From contig CM065180.1 of the NCBI GenBank assembly GCA_033026295.1, positions 22,981,023-23,045,022 of the forward strand: a DNA stretch of 64,000 nt. Direction: 5' to 3'. Below are positions 12,721-25,066 of the stretch, in pieces (positions within the stretch are counted from its first letter, which is position 1; each line of letters opens with the position of its first letter). Made by a program: the position numbers and the translations under genes. The DNA is from Channa striata. Its lineage: Eukaryota; Chordata; Actinopteri; Anabantiformes; Channidae. Below the pieces are notes generated by a model. That model was given only the letters and a program-made list of their open reading frames with translations, did not search any database and was not told where the DNA came from.

Positions 12721-14593
12721 GTTTTTAAGGGAAAGACATTCGAAGTGTTTGAACTCGTGAACTCGATGAAGATCACGTCATCACGTGGACCAGGAGAGAG
12801 CAGGAGGCTGCGGAGGCAGGAAGGACGTCGAAGGAGCGTCCAGACTCTGGCTGCTGTCGATAATCTCAGTAACAGCCTGTAAACAGAGGAGGATTTCCAC
12901 CGTATTTCATGTGACTTACGTAAAGACCGGCTGAAATAATTGTTGAAATGAGGACATATGAAACTAATAATGTCTCATGAGTTTGTTTTTTTTAAAGCTT
13001 TATCTCTGGCTCTTGTGACCTAAATGGGATTCTGGCCTCATCATTTCACCACCACTCAGTGCCGTTAATTAAGGTTTTCAGTCATTCTTCGGTCTTATTT
13101 AGACGCTGGGACGTCGTTCACATCCGAGGTGCGAGGCCAAACATGGTGTAAAATAGTTGAACGTCCTTCCTGCTCATGTACGGAATTCAAATAAAGGCAG
13201 ATGCTCAGGTGCTTGTCCCGTATTTCCCAGCATGCTTCGGAGTATCTATAATCATAAAATCATCACATCGTTCTTTTTTTTTGCTTTTTTTTTTTTTAAC
13301 TGGGGAAAAAACAACACTTGGAGAGAGGATTTCATTTCATCTTCAATTAGAGCAAAGTCGAGAGCTGATGACGAACATCAGTAACGGGGAAAAGGAACCG
13401 GAAGGAGGGGAGGAAATGTTTTGGCGCTTGTTTCGGGGGACGTGCGCAGCTGCGTGTTTTCTCGGGAAGAAAATGACTGTTGATGTGCTGGAGCCGCTGT
13501 CTGTTCAGTGCACGGCAGCGTGTGGGACATTAACTCAATAAGCAGGTTTATTCGAAGAAACTTTTGGGGCACGGGGCAAACTCGCCGTGGCACGTTTGTC
13601 TCCGTAATGAATTCCGGTCGTAGCGTTCAGCCCGCTGATGCTCAATTATCCTGTAATTGAGTAAACGGGTGAGCACACGGGGTGAATGTAGGTCTCTGGG
13701 GGTTATTTATCTCAAACTAATGCCATCAGTTAATATCGATTTGATTTGATCACGCGCTTTGGGCTCGACCTGAAAACACAGCGAAGATCTACGCGCTGGC
13801 ATCGATCGGGTCGCAGAGCGGCCGATCGATCCAGCTCCACTCGTCCCTGTCTCCAGCCGCGGAGCCGTAACATAAGTCACCTGGAAAATGGCCTGCAGAT
13901 CCACTCATTAGCTGAGAGCTGCACTTCCAACATTCGCTCCGGTGGCATATGCCGGTTTCTGGCGCGTCCTGGGATGCTGCTGTGAGGAGGCTCCAGGTGT
14001 CGGCGTCGTCGGTGCATTAGATCCAGTGCTGAGGCGAGTTTAGCTCCCAGTGTAGTTAAGAGGGAGAATCTCATACCGTGCACGTGTCCGTCTGTGGCGC
14101 CTTTCTCATTTTAACGTCACTGGAACGGAAGGAGCGACGTGAAGACCTTGTTTTAAAGTCTGACGCTGCCCCGCGAACAAAACACAGACCAGTTCGACTC
14201 AGTCACTTGGCTTCAAACGACATTTGTAAGTAAGTAAGAAACCATGAAAACTATGCTGGATTCAGTGTCACCGCGCATATTGATATGATGCAGTCACAAA
14301 GTGTGTGATGATTTGATCTGCTGTGACTCTAAGAAGGAGACTTCCTGTGGGATTAACAGCAGTGACGAGCCGCCGTGTCTCGTGGAGGATCATCGCGCCG
14401 GACGTACAGACAACTAACAGTTTGCAGTTTAGTGAAGAAAACAAATAAGATGCTTCTTTTCCCTTATAGTAGGTGTTTGACGTGGACATAAGAGATATGA
14501 TGTGCTCAGAAAGTGAAACCAAAAATAAATGCAGCACGTTCAGATTCGAGAACAAATTGTGCTGTAAACAGGCTGCAGTTTCCTCTTCAGCGG

Positions 14594-14634
14594 AATTAAT
14601 TGGTAATGAAAATAATTACTAGTTGCAGCCCTAG
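14594..14634 (-). repeat. MITE-like 'agggctgcaac' terminal fragment
   Basis: Read on the minus strand it gives ctagggctgcaactagtaat followed by tattttcattaccaatta. This matches, from memory, the end of a very common teleost hAT-type nonautonomous element (agggctgcaactaacgattattttcat...). A + strand copy is at 36468-36545. Confidence 0.6.
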
Positions 14635-16172
14635 TTAGACAGTTAACGTTGTGTGTGTCCTGTGTATTTTACTCATGTAGTTCACGTGCTGCGTGCGGTT
14701 CTTTCATCGTGTGTCTCACGTGTGGATAAAGGTGTCGCCGTGTCCGCTCTCGGCTTCAGCTTGTCGTTTTGTGGCCTCACCCAGACGTCGTGGTGTTGAA
14801 GCCAGCGAGCGATTTGTTGTGGTGCGTGTCTGCCGTGGGTCAGCATCTTCACGCAGCTGCGATCGACAGGAAAGGCTCGCGAATCCACGAGAGGAGGGAG
14901 GATTGTAGCTGAAGCCGGTGAAATCCACACCAGGCCGACAACAAAGCAGAAGGTCTAAAGAGTTTGGTGGGAAAATTGCGTCTGTGCAACTTTGAGCCAC
15001 TTTGTCGTCACTGATTTAAAGTTCTCACATCCAGTTTTAATGTGGAATAATAACACTTGTCTCACAGGATTTGATCAGTGTTGTCCCCATGGAATTAGAT
15101 TAATGTCTTGTTGTGCAGAACACAATTTAAACTTTTTCTCTTCATCTCCGCTCCAGTAAGTTGTGTTTTTCTTTCCTGTTATGACAATAAATTAGTTTAT
15201 ACCAGAGGAAGGATTATTTTTCCTGATTTAGCCCAACGAGGAGCCGTTCACGCCCCCCCGCTATGAGCTGAGCTGCACACAAACACGAGAGTCTCTAAAA
15301 GCGGTCAAGCATGGGCACTGACCCCTGACCATCGTGAGCTGGACAACGCTCGTGTTGAAATGTCATAGCTGATGCTCACTGCGCCTCAGCGTGCCGTCGC
15401 CCTGCTCTCTGCCTCGCAGGCTGTGCCTCCCGCAGCCTGTTCCTGTGACTCAGTTTGCCACGAGATAATATTGGAAGTTATTGATTTAGTTTTGTTAAGA
15501 GAAAAATGCCCAGCAGGAGAACTCCCCACAGGGAGCTAATGTCTCCCCGAGGGACCTCATCCGCACACTGTCGAAATCTGGGCTGTGCGGCGTCCAGGCC
15601 GCACAGAGGCAGAGCGGTGGGGAGGAGGGTGGCTGGAGATTAGGAAGACGCTGTAAAACTTCCAGCAAGGCGGCGAGTGCGTTTGGAAGGGAGTCAAACA
15701 CAAGAGGTTTGTCAAAGTCCAGCCAGTTGAAGCTCTTCAGTGTGTTCGGTCGACTGTTCCTGTTTGCGTCGGACATTGATTCCTGAAGAGCTTCAGAACA
15801 ATTCGAAAGGACGTCTGGTTGTTTCCTGATAGGTTGGCAGATAGTTTCGGGCTCACGCATCTACTGTAACATCCTTACATCAGACGCAGTATAAGAGGAG
15901 GTGGTTTCTGACAGTTTCAACCAAATAACGGAGAAATTATAACATTGTAAAAATGCTTTTGTGGTTGTGTTTTTGTAATTCATTTTATTTGTGTTTAATC
16001 CTTTTGTAATGCCTTGGACAGTTAGCAAATGCGCAGAGACCAGATGTGCGGTCAAAGATTCGGACAAGGGGAACGTGGTCTGTGAGGAAATCAGTGGAAA
16101 TACACCTGAACGGTTCCCGCACTGGGTTTCAGTCGGCAGCGTGTGTAACAAAGCTTAAACGGGTCAGCGTGG

Positions 16173-16440
16173 TCAAGAGGAACCGTCCTTTACTGGTTCC
16201 TTAGGGGCATAAACGTTTTTTGGAACACAACCTAACGTCAGGCCTTCAGCGTCACGGACGAACTTCTGCAAACGCTCCACGTGTGCATGGTGTCGCATTA
16301 GGCCGAGCAACATCCGTCCATTGTCTTTAACTGCTGAATGGGGACCAACGATGGGGAACCAGGTGGATCCTGGTGGACTGAAGCTCGAATTGGCCTTAAT
16401 ACAGGGCCAAAAGAGAAGGATGAGGGAACGGAGAGAGACG
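16173..16440 (-). other. Unidentified minus-strand open segment
   Basis: The minus strand stays open from about 16440 down to 16173. The peptide includes GRMLLGLMRHHAHVERLQKF and ends near KEPVKDGSS, which looks less random than neighbouring open frames. Upstream the frame runs into a (CA)n tract, so no start can be defined. It may be a mobile-element fragment or chance. I do not recognise a family. Confidence 0.2.
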
Positions 16441-16473
16441 AGATCAGTGTGAGACGAGTAATGCTCAAGGTAC

Positions 16474-16475
<2 letters not shown>

Positions 16476-16525
<50 letters not shown>

Positions 16526-16677
16526 TGGAGCTGGGTGCAAGTAACAGCGACATTAGTGGAGAACTGGCTGTTAAATTAAGGCTCGGTCCAAGAATGTGCC
16601 ACCTCAAAAGATGAGACAATTAGAAGACGCTCACACAGCCAGACCCCAGTGGTGCCCTCATTACGGTGTGTGTGTGT

Positions 16678-16722
<45 letters not shown>
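16476..16722. repeat. Two long (GT)n microsatellites
   Basis: (GT)n runs at 16476-16524 and 16666-16722 (one TATG interruption) are separated by about 140 nt of ordinary sequence. Open frames that run through them encode only VCVC or HTHT and are artefacts. Confidence 0.97.
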
Positions 16723-16724
<2 letters not shown>

Positions 16725-18601
16725 AGACACCTGATGATACATAGGACTTTGTAGACTTGCCAACAGCCTGATGCCACAATAGCAGCACAAAGAATTCACA
16801 TGATATTTCCCTTAAAAAGTTGGCGCCCATCGCTGTGGTATGTTGGTAATACGTGATATTCAAATTGTGTCACCGTGACGCTCCACGACATGCACAGTTA
16901 ACACCATCGTAGGAGTCAGCGCGGGGAAGAGCGGCAGTAAAATGTCCCCGACAGTCGGTCTAGGTCTGCGTCCCCTCAGACCGAGCTTTAGCGGAGGGTT
17001 CAGGCCGGTTTGGCTCATGGTTTCTAATCGTAACTATAAATCCTTCATCTCGGCTGCACAGCGCGCGTCGCTGCACGCGGCGCGGTTTGGCTCATGATGC
17101 CGATGGCGGGCGCCGTTATGGAGATGTCGCGAGGATTGACGGGCCCCGTCGTCAAACTGCGTATGGAGGCTGATGCACGGACACGCGAGTGAGTCAACAA
17201 AGACGTATGGCCGTGAAAAGGAAGCAGCTCGCTGTTCTCACCGTATACGAGCATGTAAATACAGCTAATGGCTGGTGACTCACTGCGCAGATGGAGTCGC
17301 ATTTGAATTCAAAACATGATTCCTGTATTGACTTTCATGCAGAATTTGACATTTCCAGCAGCGAATAGGTTCTTAGCATGTAAAGTAGAGTGTTTATGAT
17401 GTATGCATATTGATGATGGATTAATTTGAACTACGGGAATATCGTGTTTTTTGTTGTTTTTTCCTACTTGAACAGAGGATGAGCGTGTGTGATGATGTAT
17501 TTCATTTCAAGTCCTCTGGGATTATAATATCTGTCAGGACAAAATTGGCCTCTGACATTATCTTTAAGTGCTGCCCCGGTGTCTGATATCTGTTATGAAG
17601 TAGTGAAACCTTCAGGGTGACGCCAGATACGATCTCCTCGGTTGCTCAGTGCAACATTAGTTCTCGTGTGTGTGTTTGTGTGTGTGCAGAAGGGAAAACG
17701 ACTACGAGCGAGATTAGCAGTGTGTGAATGAGAGAGGTGAGTGAATTCGATAATGACGCAGGTTACGTATGGATGTTAAAGGGCAAGGTCACTAATTTCA
17801 ACCTGCATGAAGAGCTGCAAACGTTCCTCTGCCTTCGCTGTAATAAATGACGGCTTCACAGGTCCACACCCCATTTCAGCTTTGAACACTTCCTGTCCAT
17901 GCTGCTTTTTAGGAGACCCCTCCAAAACAAACTTCCTGTGTTATCGATGGGGGCCAAGGTCCGTCATCCTCCCTCAAAGCAAAAACCCGGAGACAAAACT
18001 AGATGACCTCACAAGCAAACAACATCTTTACTTCCTGCGAGTCATCAGCGAAAGTCAAACAGGGGGAATTATACCACAAAGACTGGATTTAATTTAATAC
18101 GTTTGCACAGAAAAGGGAATGTCGATTTTGTTTCCCTTCACTTCCACTGAAGTTAAAGGAAGCTCAGTACCAATCACACACGTTCACCCTCCAAACTACA
18201 GTCCGCTGTGCATGGGACATAACATGGGGGTGACACGTTTGCCGTCCAAAAGTTAATTCCAAACAAATGGAATTTCTTCACTGGCTTTTGCCTCGTTGCA
18301 GAAAACGAGCCGTGACAAATACGTTTATGATCCATATGTTGTTGGGTTTTGTTCTCCTTCACAGACCAACATGACGCGTATGATTTCTGAAGCCTAAACA
18401 CAACTGGACAATAAAAAGCCAGTGTGGTGTTTACTGAGGGAATTTATGAGGTAGAATAAAACTTCAATTTGTCTCGACCTTGTGTTACTACAAACCTTCT
18501 TACGACTTAAAGACAAACGACTCCAGGAAGTGCCACCATGCTCACTGAGTTTTTAGGACTTTTCCCTTTGACTCTATACAAATGCTGATGTGTTCGTAGA
18601 G

Positions 18602-18603
<2 letters not shown>

Positions 18604-18637
<34 letters not shown>
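18604..18637. repeat. (GT)n microsatellite
   Basis: About 17 uninterrupted GT units. Confidence 0.97.
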
Positions 18638-18638
<1 letters not shown>

Positions 18639-19987
18639 CACTCTGTTTTTGCTCTGGTTTTGGTCTCCTCCAAAAAAACGCTCAGCTATATTTGCCTACC
18701 TGCTGTTTTGTTGGCGGCTGTTGAAAATTGCTACCTCCTGTTGTGGTAGAAAACGCCACCAAACGCCGAGCTGGAACTTGTGTGTTTGTGTAAAGCTTGG
18801 AGGAGCGGTTCATCAGTGTGGGTGATGCGCTGTTGTGACTTCCTGTCGCGGTGTTGTCATCACTGACCTTCCCTACGTGTTTCGCTCTTGGTGCGTCTGA
18901 GTTCACCCTGATGTGCTGTGTAGTTGAAGAGGCGGCGTGGACACACTCGGATGGCGTCTGCAGGCTCAGTACTTAACACTGGGGCCTCGTGCAGCTCATA
19001 CTTAAATTATTTCCACTACATGTATCCGTCCTTCAAAGTGATGCAGCCATTTCCTGCGTGCGTACGAGTCGGTTCCGTGTTCAGTACGTGTGTGTTATTT
19101 GTGTGTCTACTTTAACTTTGGCTTGTCACATGATTGCGAGCGAACCGGGCCTTAAAAAAAATGCAACCGGTGAAGCAGAAGCTGATGAACAACACATGAG
19201 GTGTAGAGCAGCAGCGAGCGCCTGAAAATAAAGACCGACGTAATGAACGTGGCGACGCTGAGCTTTTCCCTTCCTCGTTTCTCACTCCTGTAATCACGCT
19301 TTCCCTTTTTTCCGTTCCTCCTGCTAATTTTCCTCGTTCTCTCCTGCATCACTCAGTGCGTCATCTTCCTCCTCACGGCTCCCTCCTCCTCCTCCTCCCT
19401 CTGCATCCGTCTCTCACAGTTTTTAATTAAAGTCTCTCTGTATCAGGGGATTCTGTTATGGTGGTGATTTAAATGGAGGGGCTGACATAAACTTAACATT
19501 ACTGTCAGGCCAAAGCAAATTCCATCAAGCCCGGGTTAAAATTTGCCGCTGGACTTTTTCCAAAAGGCTTTTAATTCTTCAGCCAATATCTACTGTATGG
19601 CGCCTTCTGTGTACGTGGCGAAAAATGTCAGTGTCTCAGGTCACAAGCGTCCATGAATTTTACCATCTAAAAAGGTCAGGAGGATTCTCCCGTTGTAGAT
19701 CTTTGTTACCTAATGTTTACTAGTAGTGGTGATAATTCGTCCGTGGGGACAATGTTGGTGCCACATGTGTCGCTGGAAACTCGAATTCAAACTCTCATCT
19801 AAAATCCACGTAACCAACCGCTCACATTATCTGCCGCGGAGTCAGGCTGATTAAAAGCAGCAACACTTACAGTTATATGACAATGCTGCTACGAGGTACC
19901 TGCCCCGGCACGACCACACTGTCCTACTGCTCATACTTAAAATATTTTAATGATTTCTGCTTGAAAATATAATTTTTCTGCTTGAAA

Positions 19988-20033
19988 AAATAAAAAGCTG
20001 CAAAACATATTAATGTTTTGCAGCTTTTTATTT
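19988..20033. repeat. Perfect 21-bp inverted repeat, ATTA loop
   Basis: The arm at 19988-20008 (core aaaaagctgcaaaacat) is perfectly complementary to the arm at 20013-20033 (core atgttttgcagcttttt), separated by the four bases ATTA. It would form a 21-bp hairpin in single-stranded DNA or in the intron transcript. The flanks are AT-rich. Confidence 0.9.
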
Positions 20034-21813
20034 ATTGTAATTTGATATTGACTAAAGGCTTGACAGTTTCATTGTTTAACGAATGAGGACGCAGTGATTA
20101 ATTTAGAAAACGTCGTGAATTTTTTACATTTACATTTAGTCCCCTTTAAAGTTCTATCAGAAGAAGGGCAACAACGAACAGACGGGATTTATATATATTT
20201 ATATTCAATATTCAGGAGTCAGGCGGCTAAAGTTGAGAGATTGGTGGCTCCTTTGAGTTTTGCTTGGGATCCTTTGTGTGAGGAAGGGACGCTGGACGCA
20301 CTGTGTGGGAGGGATTGTGGACCTGTGAGGGAGTCGGGGGCTGTTGAATCGACCGCTCTGATCCAGGAGTCGGAGATTTGAAGCTGATGGCGGCAGTTAC
20401 AGGAAGTCAGTGAAGTAAAGCGTGTTGTAATTTATAAGAACACGACATATGATCATTAAAGACGTGTGTGTGTGTGTGTATAAGGCCGTTCAAATCAGCT
20501 CCACCTTTACCAGCTGCAACATTAACATGAATGCGTCAGTTATTATATTTCATCTGACCCACTCTGCAAACACTGCTTTAGTTTTGGTGCTTAGTCTATT
20601 TTGGGCTAATACTTTATAATTTTTCTGAAGGAACATTTTGAATGCAGGTCTTTATGACACAATGACTTGGACAGAGGTAGTTTGACAGCAGAGACTCGCC
20701 CTCAGTTTATCTGTCTGTATGTTACTACGTCTTTAAAAACTACATGAAGGGTTTTTTGCAGCACTGGTTTAGTTTTAGCTTGATGGACCTAATAAACTGA
20801 CAACCGGAAGCTTATCGTGAAATCGTCCCGTGACGTTATCGGCCGTGTCGATGTGTCAGAGCGGACAGGTCTGTGCCCGTATGCCCTGAGATATATGCCC
20901 ACGGTTCCATCGTCCTCGCCTGCGGGAAGCAAGACCCGGCTCCTCCTCCGCGCTGAACCCGCTCTGCGGAGAGGAGCCTGCGGCCGAGTCTTCATAAATC
21001 AAGATGTTACCGCTGGCGCTGTAAGGCTGCTTTTTAATTAAAACTGTGAATCAGTCAGGCCTGATTATGAATTGTCCTCCGCTGCCGCTGAATAAAACAT
21101 ATACGCGGCTCACTTCTTCTCCCCTCACTCGCTCTCTGTCTGTTTCTTGTTGCTCGCTGCTCAGTTTTCCGCTAGAAATCGAGAACTTCCGCAGCACAGC
21201 CGCCGAACTCCGACAGCTCTGTGACATGTCTGAGAAGCTTAGCGGTTGCATAAATATAATAACTCAATATGGAGGGTCTGGCGCCACCGGGGTCAACACT
21301 ATTATATCACACAAAGAGCCAGGAGGACAGAAAGCAGCGCCGGAGCTGTTAGGCCCTGCTCAGCGCACACTACACGTCCTTTAATTGTGTCACGGCGAGT
21401 GAAATGTGTTGGAAGAAAAAAGAGCTTTGATGGGAGCAGGAGCTAGAGAGAGCAGATCGTTTTTTTGTTCACCGGTCGTGTTCGACGAGCGGCAAAGGCG
21501 TCTGAGCGAGAAAAGGGGTCGAGCTTTTTTCCGTCTGTCGAGAAGAAGGTGGCATCAAGAGGCAAGAAAAAGGGCAGCAACAACGCCAGGCTATAAAACA
21601 TCTCTGAATGTATTTATATGCAAACGTGTGAGTCTTGATGCTCCTCTCAGGGTTTGGACCAGGTTGAAGCTTCACAGAATGTCACCTTTAAGAGCCCCAT
21701 CGCTGATTTATGACCTTTGGGTGTCTTGCATGTGCTGACTTATGGGGACATAATGGGGCTGAGCCAGGCCCAACGGAGGCCGAGCTGGAAGGTAGCACAG
21801 GGCTGGGGCTGCG

Positions 21814-21838
21814 ATGCCGCCGCCGCCGCCGCCGCCTC
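21814..21838. repeat. (GCC)n trinucleotide repeat
   Basis: About eight GCC units lie in locally GC-rich intronic sequence, followed by ctctgcttctc. Confidence 0.9.
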
Positions 21839-23273
21839 TGCTTCTCTTTGCATCCTATCAGCAGGCGAGGGAGGGAGGAGGGAGGACTAACTGGAATTCA
21901 ATCTTACAGTTTTGCACAAACAAACTCATGAATGATAATGGCTTGCTAATTGAAGGTGCCGGAGCGATTCACTCTGCCGGCTGCGGCGCTGCAAATGGAG
22001 TCCTGCGGGTAGCCATGGTGACGGGAACGGAGAGAGGCTCTGGAGGTCTCCTGACCTGAGCTGCAGTCAGATCCTCGTTCACTCGCGCTCCCTGTAGTCA
22101 GGGCCACAGTTTGGTTAGATTTGCGTGCGTGAATATTCATAAGCAAACTGTCGAGTGAAAGTTTGTTTAAAGGCGGGGGTGTCTCTGCATCGCCGTGCAA
22201 ATCCTCCACGTTAGGTCCGGTGTTTATGAAGTGTGATCGTTCTGCTACTGTATTTCATAGGACACGGGCACGATAACTTTTGCAGCTGGGCATCTGACGG
22301 AGTTGTCACCTTCCAGCCGACCACTGGTGCGTCTTTTAAAAGCTGCTCTCATCCAGGGAACAGTATATTATCAGCTCAGAGAACACACTATCCGGCTCCA
22401 CTGAGGCGTCCACATCCTGTCATACTGCTCTGGGCTTTGTGGACACCACTTGTACTCTGCTGCCACCCACTATCCTCAGGTGTTCTCATGGTGCAGTGTG
22501 TTTGTCCCTGTCTGCTTCTCTGCCAGTGAGCCGGACGCTCTGACTAACTGTCCCTTTGTGCATCTCAGCCGCCACCGCTGCCTCTCGATCCGGGGAACCT
22601 GTGTGTCCCTCTCGTGTGTGTGAATGCAGACCCACTGCAGAATGTCTCGCTCAGACTCGGCGTTGGCCGGGATTAAATCCAGGGGACGTCCGTTGAAGAG
22701 TCGCTCTTAGATGTCATTATCCCTGTGGGGAGTCTCATCATCATCCTGCAGCGGAGAGGCACTCGCTGCGCCAGCCAGGGAAGACTGCGAGAGAGACAGC
22801 TGTGACAGCCTCGCGTCTGCAAGAAAATTGTGATGATCATGCGACAAAACAACACCCAAAAAAAGAGGCTGGAGCTACGTGCATCCTCTGCCTGTGTGCG
22901 CACGACGGGCTTCTGTGGAAAACCGGCACAAACGGCAGCTCAAAGGCCGCGTGCAGCTTCTAATCATGGCGAGTCCGGCGAGGACGTACCTGGACTTAAT
23001 TGAAAAGTGTAATATTAGCAACAGAATTGATAGGTGAAAATGAAAGTCATCAATCAATATTCAGCCTGAGAGGAGAGTGAGGAGATGGTTTGTTAGCCAG
23101 GGCTGTAAAATGGCTGGGAGATATAATAGAGGCAGTATTTACAGATTTCCATGAAGTATGCTGTAGGTTACAGAATGGACACTTTTATGCACGAGTGCTT
23201 CAAAGTGAAAACTGTGTATTGACATTCCCTGCACACAGACGTGTCCTCTCTGTCCTCTCCTGTTTGCAGGAGT

Positions 23274-23274
<1 letters not shown>

Positions 23275-23311
<37 letters not shown>
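23275..23311. repeat. (GT)n microsatellite
   Basis: About 18 uninterrupted GT units. Confidence 0.97.
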
Positions 23312-23313
<2 letters not shown>

Positions 23314-25023
23314 TCTGGCAGACGTGGTAGACACCCCACAGTAGCGGATTAGACCATGTTCTTGCTTAAGCATATTTCAGGCTTCGGGTTTTGATGTATC
23401 CACGTGCACCCGTGAGATGCTGATTTCCTCTTGAAGAGGCAGATCCGGAGCACGCAGCCCCGCCGATCCGGCACGTCACATCCACCTCAGATTATGTTCC
23501 CACACAATGGAGTGGTGCAGGAACCTCGCCGTACAACCCTGTTGTGTCTCACTGGTGCACACGCACAAACGCAGTCAGGCCTGCAAAGACGGGGAAAAAA
23601 CTCCTGCACACCTACAGCACTAATCCAAAAAGGCAGGATGCTGGTGCCAAAAATAACATCTTGGAATGAGATGGATGGAGGAGGACAGATTATTGAGGCT
23701 CTAATCTGTGAAAAGCTGACAATAAAGCACATTTAAAGTGATTACACAGCTGTTATTGGCACGGGGGGGTCACTCAGGGAGGTGCATTCTTCCTGTCCCT
23801 GGCTTTACCTTTGAGGAGACAACGCAGGAGTCTGCTGCACATGTGCCCACATGTAAAGACTCCTGTGAAGGTCTTCACAGTGACACAGGGACTGAAGAAG
23901 CAGAGAGGGAAGAGCGGAATTAAAAACAGTGGGGAGGGATTTTGGTGGAGATTAAACGTTGCTTCTGTCAGGCGGAGTAGGTGTAAATAGAAACGTGTCC
24001 CTGGGAGACGTCCCAGACACCAAGTGTTATACGGACTGATGGAAGGTTTGCCATCGCACAGCCTGACCCCTCCTGGCCCGAGATGAATGAGTGGACGGTT
24101 CGTTATGTCCACGTCTGACTCCCTCAGCTGCAGGACCGGCACATCATCAAACAGCTGCAGGCACTTTTACCTGTTCAACAGCTGCCACATCTCCGCAATC
24201 GATGAGAAAACGCTGCACGCTGCGACTGTGTCAGCCTGCTAAATTGGCCAAGTGGGTTCCGGGCGGGGAGGGGGATCATTCCATCACATCACGCTGGTTC
24301 CTGTGGGAGCAGTCTTGGATGGCGCGAGCACTCGCCGGGCAGGTCTGTGGCCAGGAACCGCTGCTGGGAGCCCGGGCAGCAAGTTTCTCTGTTTTCAGTC
24401 CAGTTGGGAGAAAAGAATAAATCCGTTCAGCCTCACAGATGAAGGGACGTAGGTCTGATCCTTTAGTTTTTTAAGAAGGTGCGAACAACTCCGATATGAG
24501 TTCAGATGTGGTCAGGTGCCCCTACGCTTCAGTGCTGGCGTCTCCCAGCTGTAGGACAATAACAGATATCAAAGAATTATTAGACATTTATGCAGAGGCT
24601 AAACTTGAAAGAACGTCATTTAACTAAGCACTTTTTTTTTAAGGTAATGGCTCAATGTGATTGGCTCTTTAATTGCACAAGCGCCGTTATTGTTGCAATT
24701 TGCAGTGTAAGAATGTGGGAAATATTTGAGCTTGATTCGAGCATGTGTGATGGATCCATGTGACCTACAAACCTGAATGTGAACCATCAGCACAAAGTTA
24801 AACGTTAATGTCCCGTAGCCTCCCGTGTACGTGTAGAAGATCCGGTTCGTCGCGGATCAGTTACCCTGCATTCGGTGATTCAGAGACGTGCGGCTCATTT
24901 TATGCATCGTGTGGAGCTCTGGTCACGTTCTCGACCCGGTGTGTGGAGATGTTTGAAGAGCGGAGGCAAGTTGCCGAAGCGCCGTAGGTCCGTGTCACTG
25001 TACGTTATCGGGTCTGTGCATGT

Positions 25024-25066
25024 ACAGTTAGTCATTTGGCGCTTTTATCCAAAATGACTCGGAGTA
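25024..25066 (+). repeat. Teleost repeat fragment (gcttttatccaaa motif)
   Basis: The run gttagtcatttggcg, cttttatccaaaatgactc resembles, from memory, the widespread teleost motif 'ttagtcatttagcagacgcttttatccaaagcgactta'. Only this short section is recognisable. The rest of the element has either decayed or was never inserted. Confidence 0.55.
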
